From: Periconia sp. R9002 | Lineage: Eukaryota; Ascomycota; Dothideomycetes; Pleosporales; Periconiaceae | Assembly (NCBI GenBank): GCA_023627715.1 | Contig: JAMAHW010000027.1 | Location: 186,001 to 250,000, forward strand | DNA: 64,000 nucleotides | Direction of reading: 5' to 3' | Part shown: positions 21,654 to 32,540 of the stretch, piece by piece | Numbering within the stretch: position 1 is the stretch's first letter | How the letters are laid out: the number at the start of each line of letters is the position of its first letter | The notes under the pieces: generated by a model | Database searches by the model: none | What the model was told of the DNA's origin: nothing | The model's input: only the letters and a program-made list of their open reading frames with translations | Position numbers and translations under genes: made by a program

Positions 21654-23756
21654 TCACAACATCCCAAACAGGCCCGCGAGCGCCGCAGCACCGAGCACGA
21701 CACGCGCGTCGATGTTGACAGTTCTAGACGAAGCACCAACCGCGCGGTTGAGGATCTTGACGGCGCCGGGGAAATTGCACGTCAAGTTCTGAAACGACTC
21801 CTCGGCCATGCCGTACGCGTGGCGTAGGGCATCTCCCTCGGGACACGCGAAGCCGAGTTTGGCGGGACAGCTGCGGACGATGTTGTGGCAGAGGTAGTCG
21901 CAGGGGAGGAGTTCCTTGTAAGGGCCTGGTTTGATTTTCTCGTCGATCATGGGGACGCGCGACCTGTTGTACGCGAAGCGCATGCGGTGGGTGTTGTTGA
22001 ATTCGGCCGAGAGGTTGTCGAGGTGGGGGATGGAGCCGTTGGCGAAGGGGGTGTTGATGTTGCGGGGGTGCAGCCAGTCGCCTTGGGCGCCGTAGTCCTC
22101 GCAGCGGGGAAAGACGACGGAGCAGAGCCAGTCTTTGTAGTCTCTGCGGCAGTCGTCGCAGTTCCGCGCCAGGCTGTACTGCGCCGTTGAGGTGGTGTCG
22201 CAGGCGATTTGATCGAGGCTGTTGGTGAAGTTTTGGTAGTATTGCTCGGCGAGTTCGTCGTAGAGCTTCATTAGGCCTGGATCGTTTTCTTTGAAGGTGG
22301 GGGATGAAGGCACGGCGTAGGCGATGTTGTCGCAGAACTTGAGGTCTTGAATGACTTGGCATGAATCGTCTGGAGTAGGTTTTAGTATGATGGGTGAGGG
22401 AGCTAGGGAAAGGGGGGACTCACCAGCTTTCGTCTTCCATTTCCACTGCGCAAAAACTTGGCCACCTCCCCGAACGGTAAAGAAGGTGTCAGTATTTCCA
22501 TCGTCTTGGGTGATGAGGGGAAGTTGAAGGTCCTTATCGGCCCCATCTACAGCAAGAAAGCCCGTATACTCCTCACCCATTTTCAGACCCTGTACATTGA
22601 ATTGTGCCTTGGGTTGTCCACCACCAAACTTGGTGGTAATCGTAGTACTAACCGAGATGTTGTTTGTGCTGTTAAACAGGCTTTTGAGACCACAATAGGA
22701 GTGCTCCAGCCCGATTACAGCTCTCGAGCTATTGGTATTGGCAGGAAAGGCGTACATGGTAAATGGATTGTCATTTTTCCATTTGTCCAGGTCCGCAGTG
22801 TTGTTGGAGGTGCTCAAGTTGAAAGTGACAAAAAGAGCGGAGTCACTATCTGTATCCACCATATACAGATAGTCTCTAGCGAGATAATTATGGAAAGACC
22901 CGTCGACACTTGCAGCCACTTCGAACGACCAACTACCGTCCCAACCGGAACCGAGCTTAGGCGAAGAGACACCCATGAACAAGTCTCCATCGGTTTCGGT
23001 GGAAAAATTGGCGAAACCTTTGACAAACTTGACGGGATCTGTTACCAGCTGGTCTCTTGGTGTATTCGGGCCGGGCCTCTGCTCCGATGATGAGATGTAC
23101 AAAGTTAGCTGAGGTGGATCGTCCGACATGAGAAGAGACGTCACAATGGGTTGACGACAGGTATTTGCTGATATCCATATCCTTCTTCTCGCATTCTGCC
23201 TCTTCTCCAAAGAGTTCTCAAACGGGGTTTCTTCCAACAACAAATCTTCATCGGAGTGTGTTTGCTCGACAGGATCCTCCGATATGCTTCTACTAGAGGT
23301 GTTTTTTGTCTCTCGATGGTCCAAGGCCGCGTCCGGCGATAAACTTCCATCTCTTTTACTAGCCCCTGTACCTTTCTCGAACCTGAAGAAAGCAACCTTT
23401 TCCGGGGCCAATTCTCCAACTTGCTGCTTGTTGTTCTCCAGCTTTATAACTTCTGCCTCTTGTCTCCCTATCAAACTCCTGTCGAAGTATGCGAAATCCG
23501 GCACATACCCGTCATCGTCAGCCCCTCTTTCCTGAAGCAGGGGGTCGTGTGTGTCTATTGGTGCCCCGTGTGGAAGCGCATGTGGTATGGGCTGCTCTAT
23601 CTCGGTCCGCTGAAGGTGTTCGGGAGGAACTGAAATCTCCGTGGCGCATACTAAGTGTTGCGGTTGTAGACATATCCAGAGGGTGATGAGGAATGAGGAG
23701 GTCACTCTGAAAACGAGCAGCCTCCACGACGGAGGCGTCGACTTGGAAAACTGCAT
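21654..23756 (-). CDS. MID1: Stretch-activated calcium channel subunit Mid1
   Basis: Two exons, 23756-22424 and 22369-21654, about 682 residues. The start is set at the ATG at 23756 because it opens a signal-peptide-like N-terminus (hydrophobic LLVFRVTSSFLITLWICL at about residues 13-30); the frame is open further upstream but without an ATG. A 54-nt GTGAGT...CCAG segment (22370-22423) is in frame and would add 18 hydrophobic residues; removing it joins KTKAD to DSCQVIQDL, as expected for the family, so I treat it as an intron. The extracellular part has many N-x-S/T sites, and the conserved Cys-rich C-terminal region follows (CDDCRRDYKDWLC, PCDYLCHNIVRSCP). The protein ends in a hydrophobic stretch resembling a GPI-type tail. 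Mid1 acts with Cch1 in low-affinity or stress calcium uptake at the plasma membrane. Confidence 0.9.
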   Translation of the reverse strand: MQFSKSTPPSWRLLVFRVTSSFLITLWICLQPQHLVCATEISVPPEHLQRTEIEQPIPHALPHGAPIDTHDPLLQERGADDDGYVPDFAYFDRSLIGRQEAEVIKLENNKQQVGELAPEKVAFFRFEKGTGASKRDGSLSPDAALDHRETKNTSSRSISEDPVEQTHSDEDLLLEETPFENSLEKRQNARRRIWISANTCRQPIVTSLLMSDDPPQLTLYISSSEQRPGPNTPRDQLVTDPVKFVKGFANFSTETDGDLFMGVSSPKLGSGWDGSWSFEVAASVDGSFHNYLARDYLYMVDTDSDSALFVTFNLSTSNNTADLDKWKNDNPFTMYAFPANTNSSRAVIGLEHSYCGLKSLFNSTNNISVSTTITTKFGGGQPKAQFNVQGLKMGEEYTGFLAVDGADKDLQLPLITQDDGNTDTFFTVRGGGQVFAQWKWKTKAGESPLSLAPSPIILKPTPDDSCQVIQDLKFCDNIAYAVPSSPTFKENDPGLMKLYDELAEQYYQNFTNSLDQIACDTTSTAQYSLARNCDDCRRDYKDWLCSVVFPRCEDYGAQGDWLHPRNINTPFANGSIPHLDNLSAEFNNTHRMRFAYNRSRVPMIDEKIKPGPYKELLPCDYLCHNIVRSCPAKLGFACPEGDALRHAYGMAEESFQNLTCNFPGAVKILNRAVGASSRTVNIDARVVLGAAALAGLFGML

Positions 23757-24618
23757 TTGAAGGTTGTCGGATGGATTCGAAACGTGGTGGTTTGCGACGC
23801 TGGCGCTCACGCGCACAGCTGCGCCTGAGATAGCTATCGGCGAGGCAGACGGCTCGATACCATAGGAATGATGAGGGTTGCACAGGGTTGTTCCGGAGAG
23901 GTTCCGAGAATCAGGGTGGGCGGAGAGTTGGGTAAGGAGTTCTGAATCTGCAGTGCCCCCATGCTGATGAGATGCAGGTCCATTCCCGGCCCGCGCCAAG
24001 ACTGAATCAGATCCGTCTCAGCTTCGTCATTCTGCATGCCACATATGCCGTAAGCGTTTGCATTTGTTGAACTTCGAACAGACTTCTTCTTCTCGTTTCC
24101 AATATCCGCGTTTTTAAAAACAGTTTCTACGTGATCGGTGTTGTGAGCAATATACAATGCCATTTTACATTCGACATGCATGTGGATAGACACGACATGC
24201 GTAAAAATAAATTGGCGTCAGCGCCTCGCTTCGAGAGTGCCCACTATGCGACGGACAACACAACGTACACGTCCATGTACTACACAGGGCTACATCATCT
24301 TTTGTTCCCGATCGAGTATGAAATGGCTGTCAGTTGCAACGCTTCTTCTTTCTACTCGTGACTTGTGTAAGGCGGGCCGATCCATGCCCATACGCCGTTT
24401 TTTCGACGGTTGACGGATGACCCCACGTGTCAACAAGCCTAACCGTTTCCGGTAATCTGTTTACCAGGGTATGAATCCTGGTGTCCACCCCAACTCTGTC
24501 AGATCGTGATTCAGCCTGTACACCCCACCACACCTCTTGCTGCACCGCCGTCATCTTCCCCGTCGCATTCCGCACCAGCGCTTCTCGACAATGTAACGCA
24601 ATCTTCCGAATCTCCAAA
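23757..24618. promoter_or_regulatory. Divergent promoter region, MID1 / unknown gene
   Basis: 862 bp between the divergent starts. MID1 reads minus, the 416-residue gene plus. Much of the MID1-proximal part is open in the MID1 frame but lacks an ATG. No tRNA or other element seen. Confidence 0.4.
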
Positions 24619-25929
24619 ATGTCGCCGTATCAGCATATCTTCTCCGCAAACGCCGTACTGAATGTTTGGCGCAATTTGCGCAATACCCGCGATCCCAACG
24701 ACCTCTTCCTTACAGTCCAGTATCATCCGGATGACATACGCGGGCATAGGGATACTACTAGGAAATATGGAAAGAATAGTACAGTGGAAACGAAGAGCGA
24801 TGAGGCCGGGCGGCGAGGGACGGTTGATGGTAGGGGGACCCCGGATGGACGGAGCATAGGCTTCGTGGTGCCATGGCGGAGCATGCAAGCACAGAAGAAG
24901 GAATTGAAAGAGAAGGAAAAAGAGCTAGCCGAAGCGCTCGTCGTCCTTGCAGGAGAACTATCATTCACAGGTAAATGGAGCGCATTTTTTCCGCGGAGGA
25001 GAAACGGCATGCGCTGACAATAACATACAGAGCTCCCACCCACACTCCAGGCCTCGTTCACACAAAATCCTCTCATTCAGGTGCGCCACCTAGCAGCCGG
25101 TCTGTCCCGACAAATGTCCAAAGTCGAGCTCCAGATGGTCGACAACGCGCCCTTTGCGCAGGGCAAAAACCTCTACACGGGCGGCGAAATCATACGCAAA
25201 TTCCTCCCACCCATACAAACCCTCTTCGAACAAAAACCGGTTCCCTACCGTATGATCTTTGAACTCCTCATGGAACTAAAAGACCTAGCATACGCAGGAA
25301 TGGTTAGCTGCGAGAAAGAAGTGCTAGAATGGGAACTCAACAACTTCTCGTCCTTTGAAGATCTGGACGAAACCATGTTTCGCGCTCTTACGCCGTTACC
25401 AACTTCAGAACCCTCCTCCCCCAGCAAATCATCCACCACTCGAAAACTCTTACGACACAAACCCTCATCTCGCTCCATATCCACCATAGCAACCTCATCA
25501 TCATCATCTACGCAGCAACGCTTCTGGCTAACCGATACGGATGAATCTCTTTACCACCTCGAATCCCTCGATGCGACCGCAGCCGCAATGACGCATCTCG
25601 CCCTCCCCGTAACAGACTTCCTCGCCAAATCCACCATTACCCTCCGCCGCAGCTTACCGCGTCCGACTCTCAACGAGCACGGCTTGGAAAAACGCCGTCG
25701 CACGGGTCGATGTGCAGAGTACGCGCGATGCACCAAGTGGGCAGGCACGAGTTGGCGCCAGGGCGGTGGGTGTCGGAGAGGCTGTAAGAACGAAGATGAA
25801 GATCCCGAGGGCTTACCGAGTTGGCATAGTAGTAGCCGCTGGTTTGATGAAAGGGGTACGTACATGATTGGCGGTGGGAAGGGGGATGTGAAGGGTGGGA
25901 AGGAGGCTGAGAGGTTGGTTGAAGTCTAG
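24619..25929 (+). CDS. Hypothetical protein, 416 residues
   Basis: Two exons, 24619-24970 and 25031-25929, joined by a 60-nt GTAAAT...ACAG intron that turns SFT|G into SFTELPPTL and keeps frame. The N-terminal 40 residues (FSANAVLNVWRNLRNTRDPND) look structured. A charged helical segment follows at about 94-112 (AQKKELKEKEKELAEA), likely a short coiled coil. Residues about 125-225 form a Leu-rich, probably helical region (IIRKFLPPIQTLFEQ, FELLMELKDLAYAG). The C-terminal third is Ser/Thr-rich then Gly/Lys-rich and contains Cys residues without clear spacing. I do not recognise the family. Divergent from MID1. Start and splice are plausible but rest only on phase and consensus. Confidence 0.6.
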
Positions 25930-28918
25930 TGGATTTTTCTACTCTTTCTTTGCACTGTTTGCTTGGGCGTTAATATGGGCTGTTGGGTGATACCTATCGC
26001 TGACTTTTTCTTGGGCTTATCTACTCTTCTCTGTTATAATATCCGTCGCGGTCGAGGACTGAAGACGATTTCTTTGCGATGTTTCTCCTTCACTTTCCTT
26101 TCTGTTCTTTCTGCTCTCCAAACGGAAGCAGCTCATTCACACGCGCACGCCTTTTTCAGCCAGAGGCTATGTAGGTTATGCAGGCTATCGGGATACCCCT
26201 TCACTTGACTATAGTTTTCAACATCGTATCAAGGTATACTCATTCTTTACACAAAAACTTTTTGCTGTGCACCAGTCAGTCGGACTTCATCTGTCAGGTC
26301 TCCTTTACCATCTACATTATATCTCTATCTCAAGTCCTCTCGAGTCCATCCTTTATTTTGCGTCTCCTGCATAGAACAAACTTAAAAGATGTGCATGTCC
26401 GTAGTTGAAATGATATTGAGACTTTGGTGTAGCAATCGATTGTTCTTACTAGGAATAAAAAAAGCTACCGTAGATCGTTTGAGTGGTAAACACCTACCTA
26501 CCCACGCAAATGATCTCTTTTTATCATATATTCTACACAGGTGTGAAATTTCGTGCAGGTAACATTATGGGATTATTGACTTTGAAAAATGTCAGCTCAC
26601 AATCCTTCTGTCTACTTCCGCAATACACGCAAGTGCCCAATTTACGCCAAACCAAATCAAAGCTCTTTCAAACAATCTTTCCTCCACTATTCATCATCTA
26701 CTCTTCATTGACGCCGTTATGGTTATTCTCAAGGCCGAGGACGGCACCTAATGTTTTCCCCCTACCTATGTCGATACCCAAGGTAGCAATACTCGGTGAT
26801 GATCAGTCTACATTTCATGGTTATTCTCACCGCCTGCGCTATACCCAAGAGTCAATATGTTCACGGACTTGCATGGGTGCTTGCCTGACTCATAAAATCC
26901 ATGGGTTGGGCAGAGTTCAACACACGAGGAGAGATGACGTTAACGACATGTACGAGAACGAGAACGATACTTCCGCAAGCCAGACTCGGTCAATTCAAGC
27001 CAGAAAACCCGGCTGGGTGGGTCTCACTCCATCTGAGTCACACAAGAAACCGCATTTTCAAACACAGCGGCTAGCAACCATGAAAATCGAGACGAGAGAC
27101 ATCATGATGCTTCTGTATGTACGATGATATCAGTCTCTTTGCCATGTAGTCATGCGGCATTCCATCCAATTTGTTGAGAACAGGGGGTAGAGACGCAAAA
27201 GACCCATCTCGTCCAACTTGAAATGTTTGCTGACTTGAAGAGGCAAGCGGACACTCCCACGAGAGAGCACATTCCAAATCCGGTACCAACTACGCGACCA
27301 TCCGTTGCAAGTTACAATCCGCATGTGCAAGCTGCGCCCCTTCCCCACGTGCGTTCTCCCTCCCTCGGGAAGCACCATTAAGGGCGGAACCTAGGTTCGC
27401 AGAACCAGAGTCAGTAACCCACGAAAGATGGGGAGGCTCGCTCCACTTTACTGCTCCTTCGAAGAGCGATCAAGCAAGCACTCACACATAGTGTCGATTC
27501 AAGCTCCGATTGCGGCCGATCAATCCTTAGCACAATCAAGCAGTGACCTACCTTCGCAAGCCCGAGAGACAGAAAAAGGTTTGGGTACAGAGGACCCGCG
27601 TACCGGGTTCACGCCTTGGATATCAGGCGTCAGTATCTCGGATCCCACTAGACGCTTGTATCTGCATCTAACTGTATGTAGACATGTAAGGATTTCGAAG
27701 TTCGAGCCCACGGTGGAAGTAAGATCTGGACGCCCATGTAATTAAATGAGGACTAAATCCGTTGGGGAATGTAGTGGCCGAGGGAAGCCTTTGTATGCAA
27801 GGCGTCAGTATTTTTGTGTTTCTGGGATGACTTTGGGTCATTTATTTGATTTGGTTATTCGTGTTTGGTTTGGGTTTCAGTGGTAGTAGTTGGGAGGGGG
27901 GTTGGTACGTTCATTCGATGTCATTCAATGTAGGGTATGCCTGGGTGCGAAACTGAACACCAATCACCTTTCTTTTGAAATAGTAACTTGTTCTTCCAGA
28001 TAAATACGCTAGAATTTTTATCAGTTCTTTAATAAAGACATATTCAAAATACCGATCTCTGAAATTGGTTAGTTTAGCGTGAATCGGACTTTACTCAATA
28101 CAGTTGTAATCCGTATTCACGATTGACAGTGTAACTACACTACTGTTCTCTACTCCAGCTTCCTACTCAGAAGATCCCCCATAAGTATCAAGTTTCGATA
28201 CTTTGCAAATGAACTGATTACCCATTAGCTACTCCCCTATGCAGCCAAGAAGACGGCTCACTCGTTACCCATGTACAATCTACAGTACGATATTCGCTAC
28301 ATTCCACACAAACAAGAGCGTTGAAAGATCAAACGTACATTTGCCAGCGACGATAGCTCACTGAACACACGAAAATCGATATTGTAACTGAGGAGGAATT
28401 CAAATATCAACACCAGCCCGTTATATGAATGGGATCTACAGAGGGGCAGCACAGAGGGTAGATAGCGTACCACATTGTATTTACAGACTAGATTATCGTA
28501 CAGCTGTTTTGCAACTTCTAATTCGTAGATATTGTTAGTTCTGTTGATATGTTGCATCCTGCTATGCCGTTCTTCTGTGACTACTATAGTATGCGATGCG
28601 TTACGAGCCTCGATCGACCCACTGAGTCGGTTCCCACGTCTAACTTGCTGTCAATAGGCATTGCATGTAGAATATATCTAATAGTGATGTAAAAATCTAT
28701 TACATACAGATAGATGCACGATGAAATGTTACATCGCGTAGAAGCTAGATAGGAGATCCGACGAGTCCGGCGAGACAAACCAGAGCTAATTCTCAATCAT
28801 GTCTTAGTGAAGAGCAGCAACATTGAACATAAATAAGAGGTGCCCGTCGAGCACTGAGAATACACTTCTATACACTTGCCTGCAGCAATTCAAGCAAACC
28901 CCACTTTGTCCATCAAAA
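25930..28918. other. Gene-poor stretch with AT-rich patches
   Basis: No supportable gene. A 214-codon plus-strand frame (26483-27127) begins with GTG and shows no domain. A short segment ending GGCGTCAGTAT occurs twice (about 27625 and 27800). DNA from 27950 to 28560 is AT-rich, as expected of point-mutated repeat remnants. Confidence 0.4.
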
Positions 28919-29772
28919 ATGAGGTTCTTCTCCAAGGTTCTTATTATTTGCTTCTTTGCCACACGTGGCATCGCTTAACTTCAGGAACCGATGATGAACT
29001 CAGTGAGTATGGTCGGTCGGTCGATGAGTTGTGAGAACGGTCAGCTCACCTGCTTCGTATATCAGCTCTGAATAACTACCTAACAACGCGGTATCCAGGA
29101 CTTCGACCGACCCTCGTATGCCCGGAAACACCACCAGTACATGAAGACTGCATCTGCACCTGCAGCGACGGCCTTGTCTTTCCTCAGCCCCACCCTGAAA
29201 ACGAGGACAGCAATGCCGACGACGATGCCGACGACGATGCCGAAGGCGATGATTCAACCTCGAATGATCCCTTATCAACCTCCTACCGGTTCCCCGGCAC
29301 ACCATGCCTCGGCGACGCAATCACCAACTGGGATAAGATCACGGTGAAGCGAACCCCCCACACCCTACGCCCTTCCGAAAAAAAGACCATCTCCCTCGAG
29401 GCTCCCGAAGACAGCATCCTCGCCATCGCCGACTCCAGGTACCGGTGCGAACACTTCGAGGTTTTCATCGACGACCAGCTTATTGGCGAGACGTGGGAAC
29501 AAAAGCCCCTTGACAACGTGTACGTCCAAGGCCCTGACAACGCGATCAAGAACGGGGCGACTCGGGGGTATTTTTTCCTTCCCAAAGGTATGTAGACTCC
29601 GCTTTTTTTGCTTTGGGAATTGATGGAAGAAGGGTTTGAGCTGACTGGAGGGTTGGTAGGGAGACATAATATTGGGATCAGATGGAATAAAGTAACGAAT
29701 AATAAGTGTAAAACGTATTCGTCTGGAACAGGGAATGTCCGCCTCTACAAGCAGTGCGCCATACGAAATTGA
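28919..29772 (+). CDS. Small secreted Cys-containing protein, possibly broken
   Basis: Exons 2 (29099-29587) and 3 (29660-29772) are well supported: GTATGT donor at 29588, frame kept across the intron, a CTAAC branch site and CAG before exon 2, and a sensible end at 29772. They encode a polar protein with paired cysteines (CICTC; PCLGD; RCEHF; NKCKTY; QCAIRN), an Asp-rich run, and a compact hydrophobic/aromatic domain with GYFFLPKG. The first ATG (28919) opens a typical signal peptide (MRFFSKVLIICFFATRGIA), but the next codon is TAA. A splice from 28964|GTGGCA to 29099 keeps frame, avoids the stop and gives 215 residues, but uses a poor donor. So the gene is either spliced there or is a nonsense-mutated allele. 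Size, secretion and Cys content fit an apoplastic or effector-like protein; function unknown. Confidence 0.6.
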
Positions 29773-30849
29773 ATTTGATCCTCACAGAGTATTGCTACCC
29801 TGGGAATCGACACAGGTAGGGGTGACACTTGGTAATGTCCTCGGCCAGGACGGGCACACAGGCAACTATTGCGCAAGTGATAAGATTACGTAATGTCAGT
29901 GTGCCTTATACATAGCTACATACTACACATCTTTTTGTAGCCAAGGCCGCCCACCTTGTTTTTATCACTCTTATTGGATAATTTTTTTTGTTAGGTAGAA
30001 CACATTCTAACAGTTCATAACTAAAAAGAAATGGCTACTACACGACTACTTGATCATAAACTGCTAATGGTTGTTATTTATTTGCTGGACTCAATACCTG
30101 TAACACATGACTCACATATGGCAAATAGTCACTTCATGTATTTAAACGACACATGTACATAGTATTCAATGATTAGCGTCTCATTTCAACAATGGTAGTG
30201 GAATAGATGAAAGACGACAAGGTGGTTCGATATGTTAAGGATCTCTATCTAACACTTCCAATATCTCCTAATCAAATTGAAGTGAATGAATGGAGTCTGT
30301 TCATCGCTATCTGCTTTACCCTCCCTTCGTGATTATTTGGCTCCGAGAGGGGAAACGCGAAAGGCGAAACCAACCCCGTGCGTCCGAATCAGACAGCATA
30401 GAAAAAAACGGTGCTATTCTCCAACAATTTCTAGATGTGAACAGCTAGGCGTAAACCACCGAACAATTTCTGCAGTCTGCGGGATTACCCTCCAGACTTC
30501 CTCTATCTCTCTGTTACAAACGATTTTCGTGTAGGGCCCTATTTTCGTCTGGCCGGGGAAGAAATGCATCGATATGGTCAACTCGAAATTATCCACTTTT
30601 TTGAATGAACGATTAGGGGGGGCTTCTACCTCAACAAAAACAAAGATCCAAAAGGAAGAAACAAAAAAAAGGCGGACCAGTCCGAACCGCCTTTTATACC
30701 AAAAAAATTCTCAAAAAAGAGTGTTTCAACGGTCTCACGACAAAACTAGCAGGGCACACATGTGTATAAAACCTAGGAAGAGCCCTCATAACATTCCATG
30801 TTCAACTTGATACCGTATCTCAATAGTTATCCTTACTTGCAATCAAAAA

Positions 30850-31100
30850 AGATCGTCCACTTAATACTCTCTACTGCATTCGAGCTCCACCCGCCCTGCT
30901 CCACCCCCAAGAACCGACACAGCCTCCAGTTTACTCACCTGCAACACCTTAAAAAGAAACCGCCCAGGCTACATAAACACCAATTCGCCGACATCTCCCT
31001 GCTTCGCAAGCTCCAAAATACCCAAAGAAAAAACCCCACAAGTCCCAAATCCCCAGTCCCCATGCATCACTCCATACTTGGCCTTCGCAATGAATGTCAT
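30850..31100 (-). pseudogene. Possible decayed coding fragment
   Basis: From an ATG at 31100 the minus strand reads a protein-like 43-residue stretch (KYGVMHGDWGFGTCGVFSL and on), then TAG, then stays open through a further protein-like segment (PGRFLFKVLQ) to a GTGAGT donor near 30940. This pattern fits a once-coding exon with a stop mutation. The family is not recognised and chance is possible. Confidence 0.25.
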
Positions 31101-31379
31101 AGTAAGTGAACGATGCTCGTAAGTGCCGAAAGCAACGACCTCAGGTCCATCTATCTATCTGCCGCACCTCGTAGGACGCACAAAAACTTCGATCTGCGTA
31201 CCTCCACATTCGTTACATTTCCTCGGACGTATTTCTACCAGGAGACGTACAATGTGACAAGGAAAGAGCCAGAAGACCGTAGCTTTTGTCTCGCAGATCG
31301 GATGCCTCGAACTCGCCGTATAATTGTAAAAAGTCGTAGCAGAGGTAACCCAGCTTTGTCCTTGAGATTTTCGATCGGA

Positions 31380-31770
31380 CTAGTGTGTCTTTGTTTGGAT
31401 AATACGAATCACGTGTGTGAGAATCAGTGCTGCTGAGTATTCACTTGTGTCGACGAGCCGGTATACTGTGCCGATGAGAGCTTGCCATGGAATGCTGACG
31501 ACATGTCCGAAGAACACAGCAATTTCCATTACCAGCATGATTTCTTGCACGATCCGAATGTGCTCCCAAAAAGACTTGTTCCAGGCCTTCGGCTTGCTCG
31601 GGCTGTAGGTACTTGCAAAACTCTTCATTCGTGATAAACTTGATTGTCACTTTGGTCTTGGTAGCGCAATTAATTGCCCAAGCTATGTCCACACTTCCTT
31701 CGCGCGTGTATAAATCTGACCCGTTTTTGCGACTTGCGACTTCCTTCTTGTTGAGAGTCTGCTGGTTAGT
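31380..31770 (-). pseudogene. Probable NmrA-like gene fragment with frameshift
   Basis: After an acceptor-like CTAACCAG near 31765 the minus strand reads about 65 residues with a pattern like the C-terminal part of NmrA-family NAD(P)-binding proteins: VDIAWAIN.ATKTKV, then FITNEEFCKYL and QPEQAEGLEQVF. Just after this, at a run of five T near 31573, the coding-like sequence moves to another frame (WEHIRIVQEIMLVMEIAVFFG), which continues to about 31380. No upstream Rossmann-fold part is visible. I infer a truncated, frameshifted remnant; the family assignment is from general pattern only. Confidence 0.35.
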
Positions 31771-32119
31771 TTTTTTGATGAACTATTAGGGGTTCCAACT
31801 TTAAAGCCAACTCGTATGTTTAAAGTCTGGGTTATGTAGGACTAGAAGGGTTGTTAAATGCCCTGTCGTTAAGACACCCTAGATCTATCATAGGTACATA
31901 GCTAGGTATACAAGAATACATTTTACCACGAATCAAAACCTAGATCCACCATTAAGATGGTACTGCTCTGTTAGGTACGTATCGAACCAGACTGGTGATA
32001 TCAATATCCTACATTGCGTGATTTTGGGGGGGCTGTGCATCTGGGTAGTACCTAGGTAGGTAGGTAAAGGGAGGTTAAAGGCTAGATGAGATGGGGCATG
32101 TACGAGATTTTCTCGTCGT

Positions 32120-32540
32120 TTACGTATATATTTTGGGATTGAGATACTGGATCATGTGGGTGTAGAGGAGGGGAATTCGGGCGTTCTTTTTTGGTTGTAT
32201 GCGTGGGTTTAGGGTGGGAATGGTGGAGATTGGTGATGGACTTGATGTGCAATGGATTTGGTGATGTGTAACAAGGCAAAAGGCTGCCTCGGGGGTTGTT
32301 TCCTTGGTCATCGTACCGAGTTATGGAGGTATGGGAAAGGGTCATTCATTTTCTTGACTAGGTAGGTGCGTGTGTTTGCGTTGAATGATGGAGAGTTATA
32401 TGGTGGACATGTGGAATGAATGGACTTGGTGGTGCGCACGTAACGAGGCAACCTTTTGCCTTGGGGATTGTTTCCTGGGTCGCGGATGCGCGACTGAGTT
32501 CCGCGACACGAGACGACGGGAAAAGATCCGAGTGGTGTAG
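32120..32540 (-). repeat. Degenerate tandem duplication of about 210 bp
   Basis: Two adjacent units (about 32120-32320 and 32330-32540) share, on the minus strand, CCAGGAAACAA-like starts, a GGCA...CTTGTTAC / GGCA...CTCGTTAC middle and similar downstream order. Their translations resemble each other (GNNPRGSLLPCY versus GNNPQGKRLPRY). Neither reads as a complete protein. Confidence 0.5.

Noticed and set aside
24420..24515. Segment with TGAATCC that suggested a tRNA T-loop
   Set aside because: No matching acceptor stem or A-box at the right distance; the two ends do not pair.
26483..27127. 214-codon frame in the gene-poor region
   Set aside because: Begins with GTG, no domain, no signal peptide and no continuation across introns.
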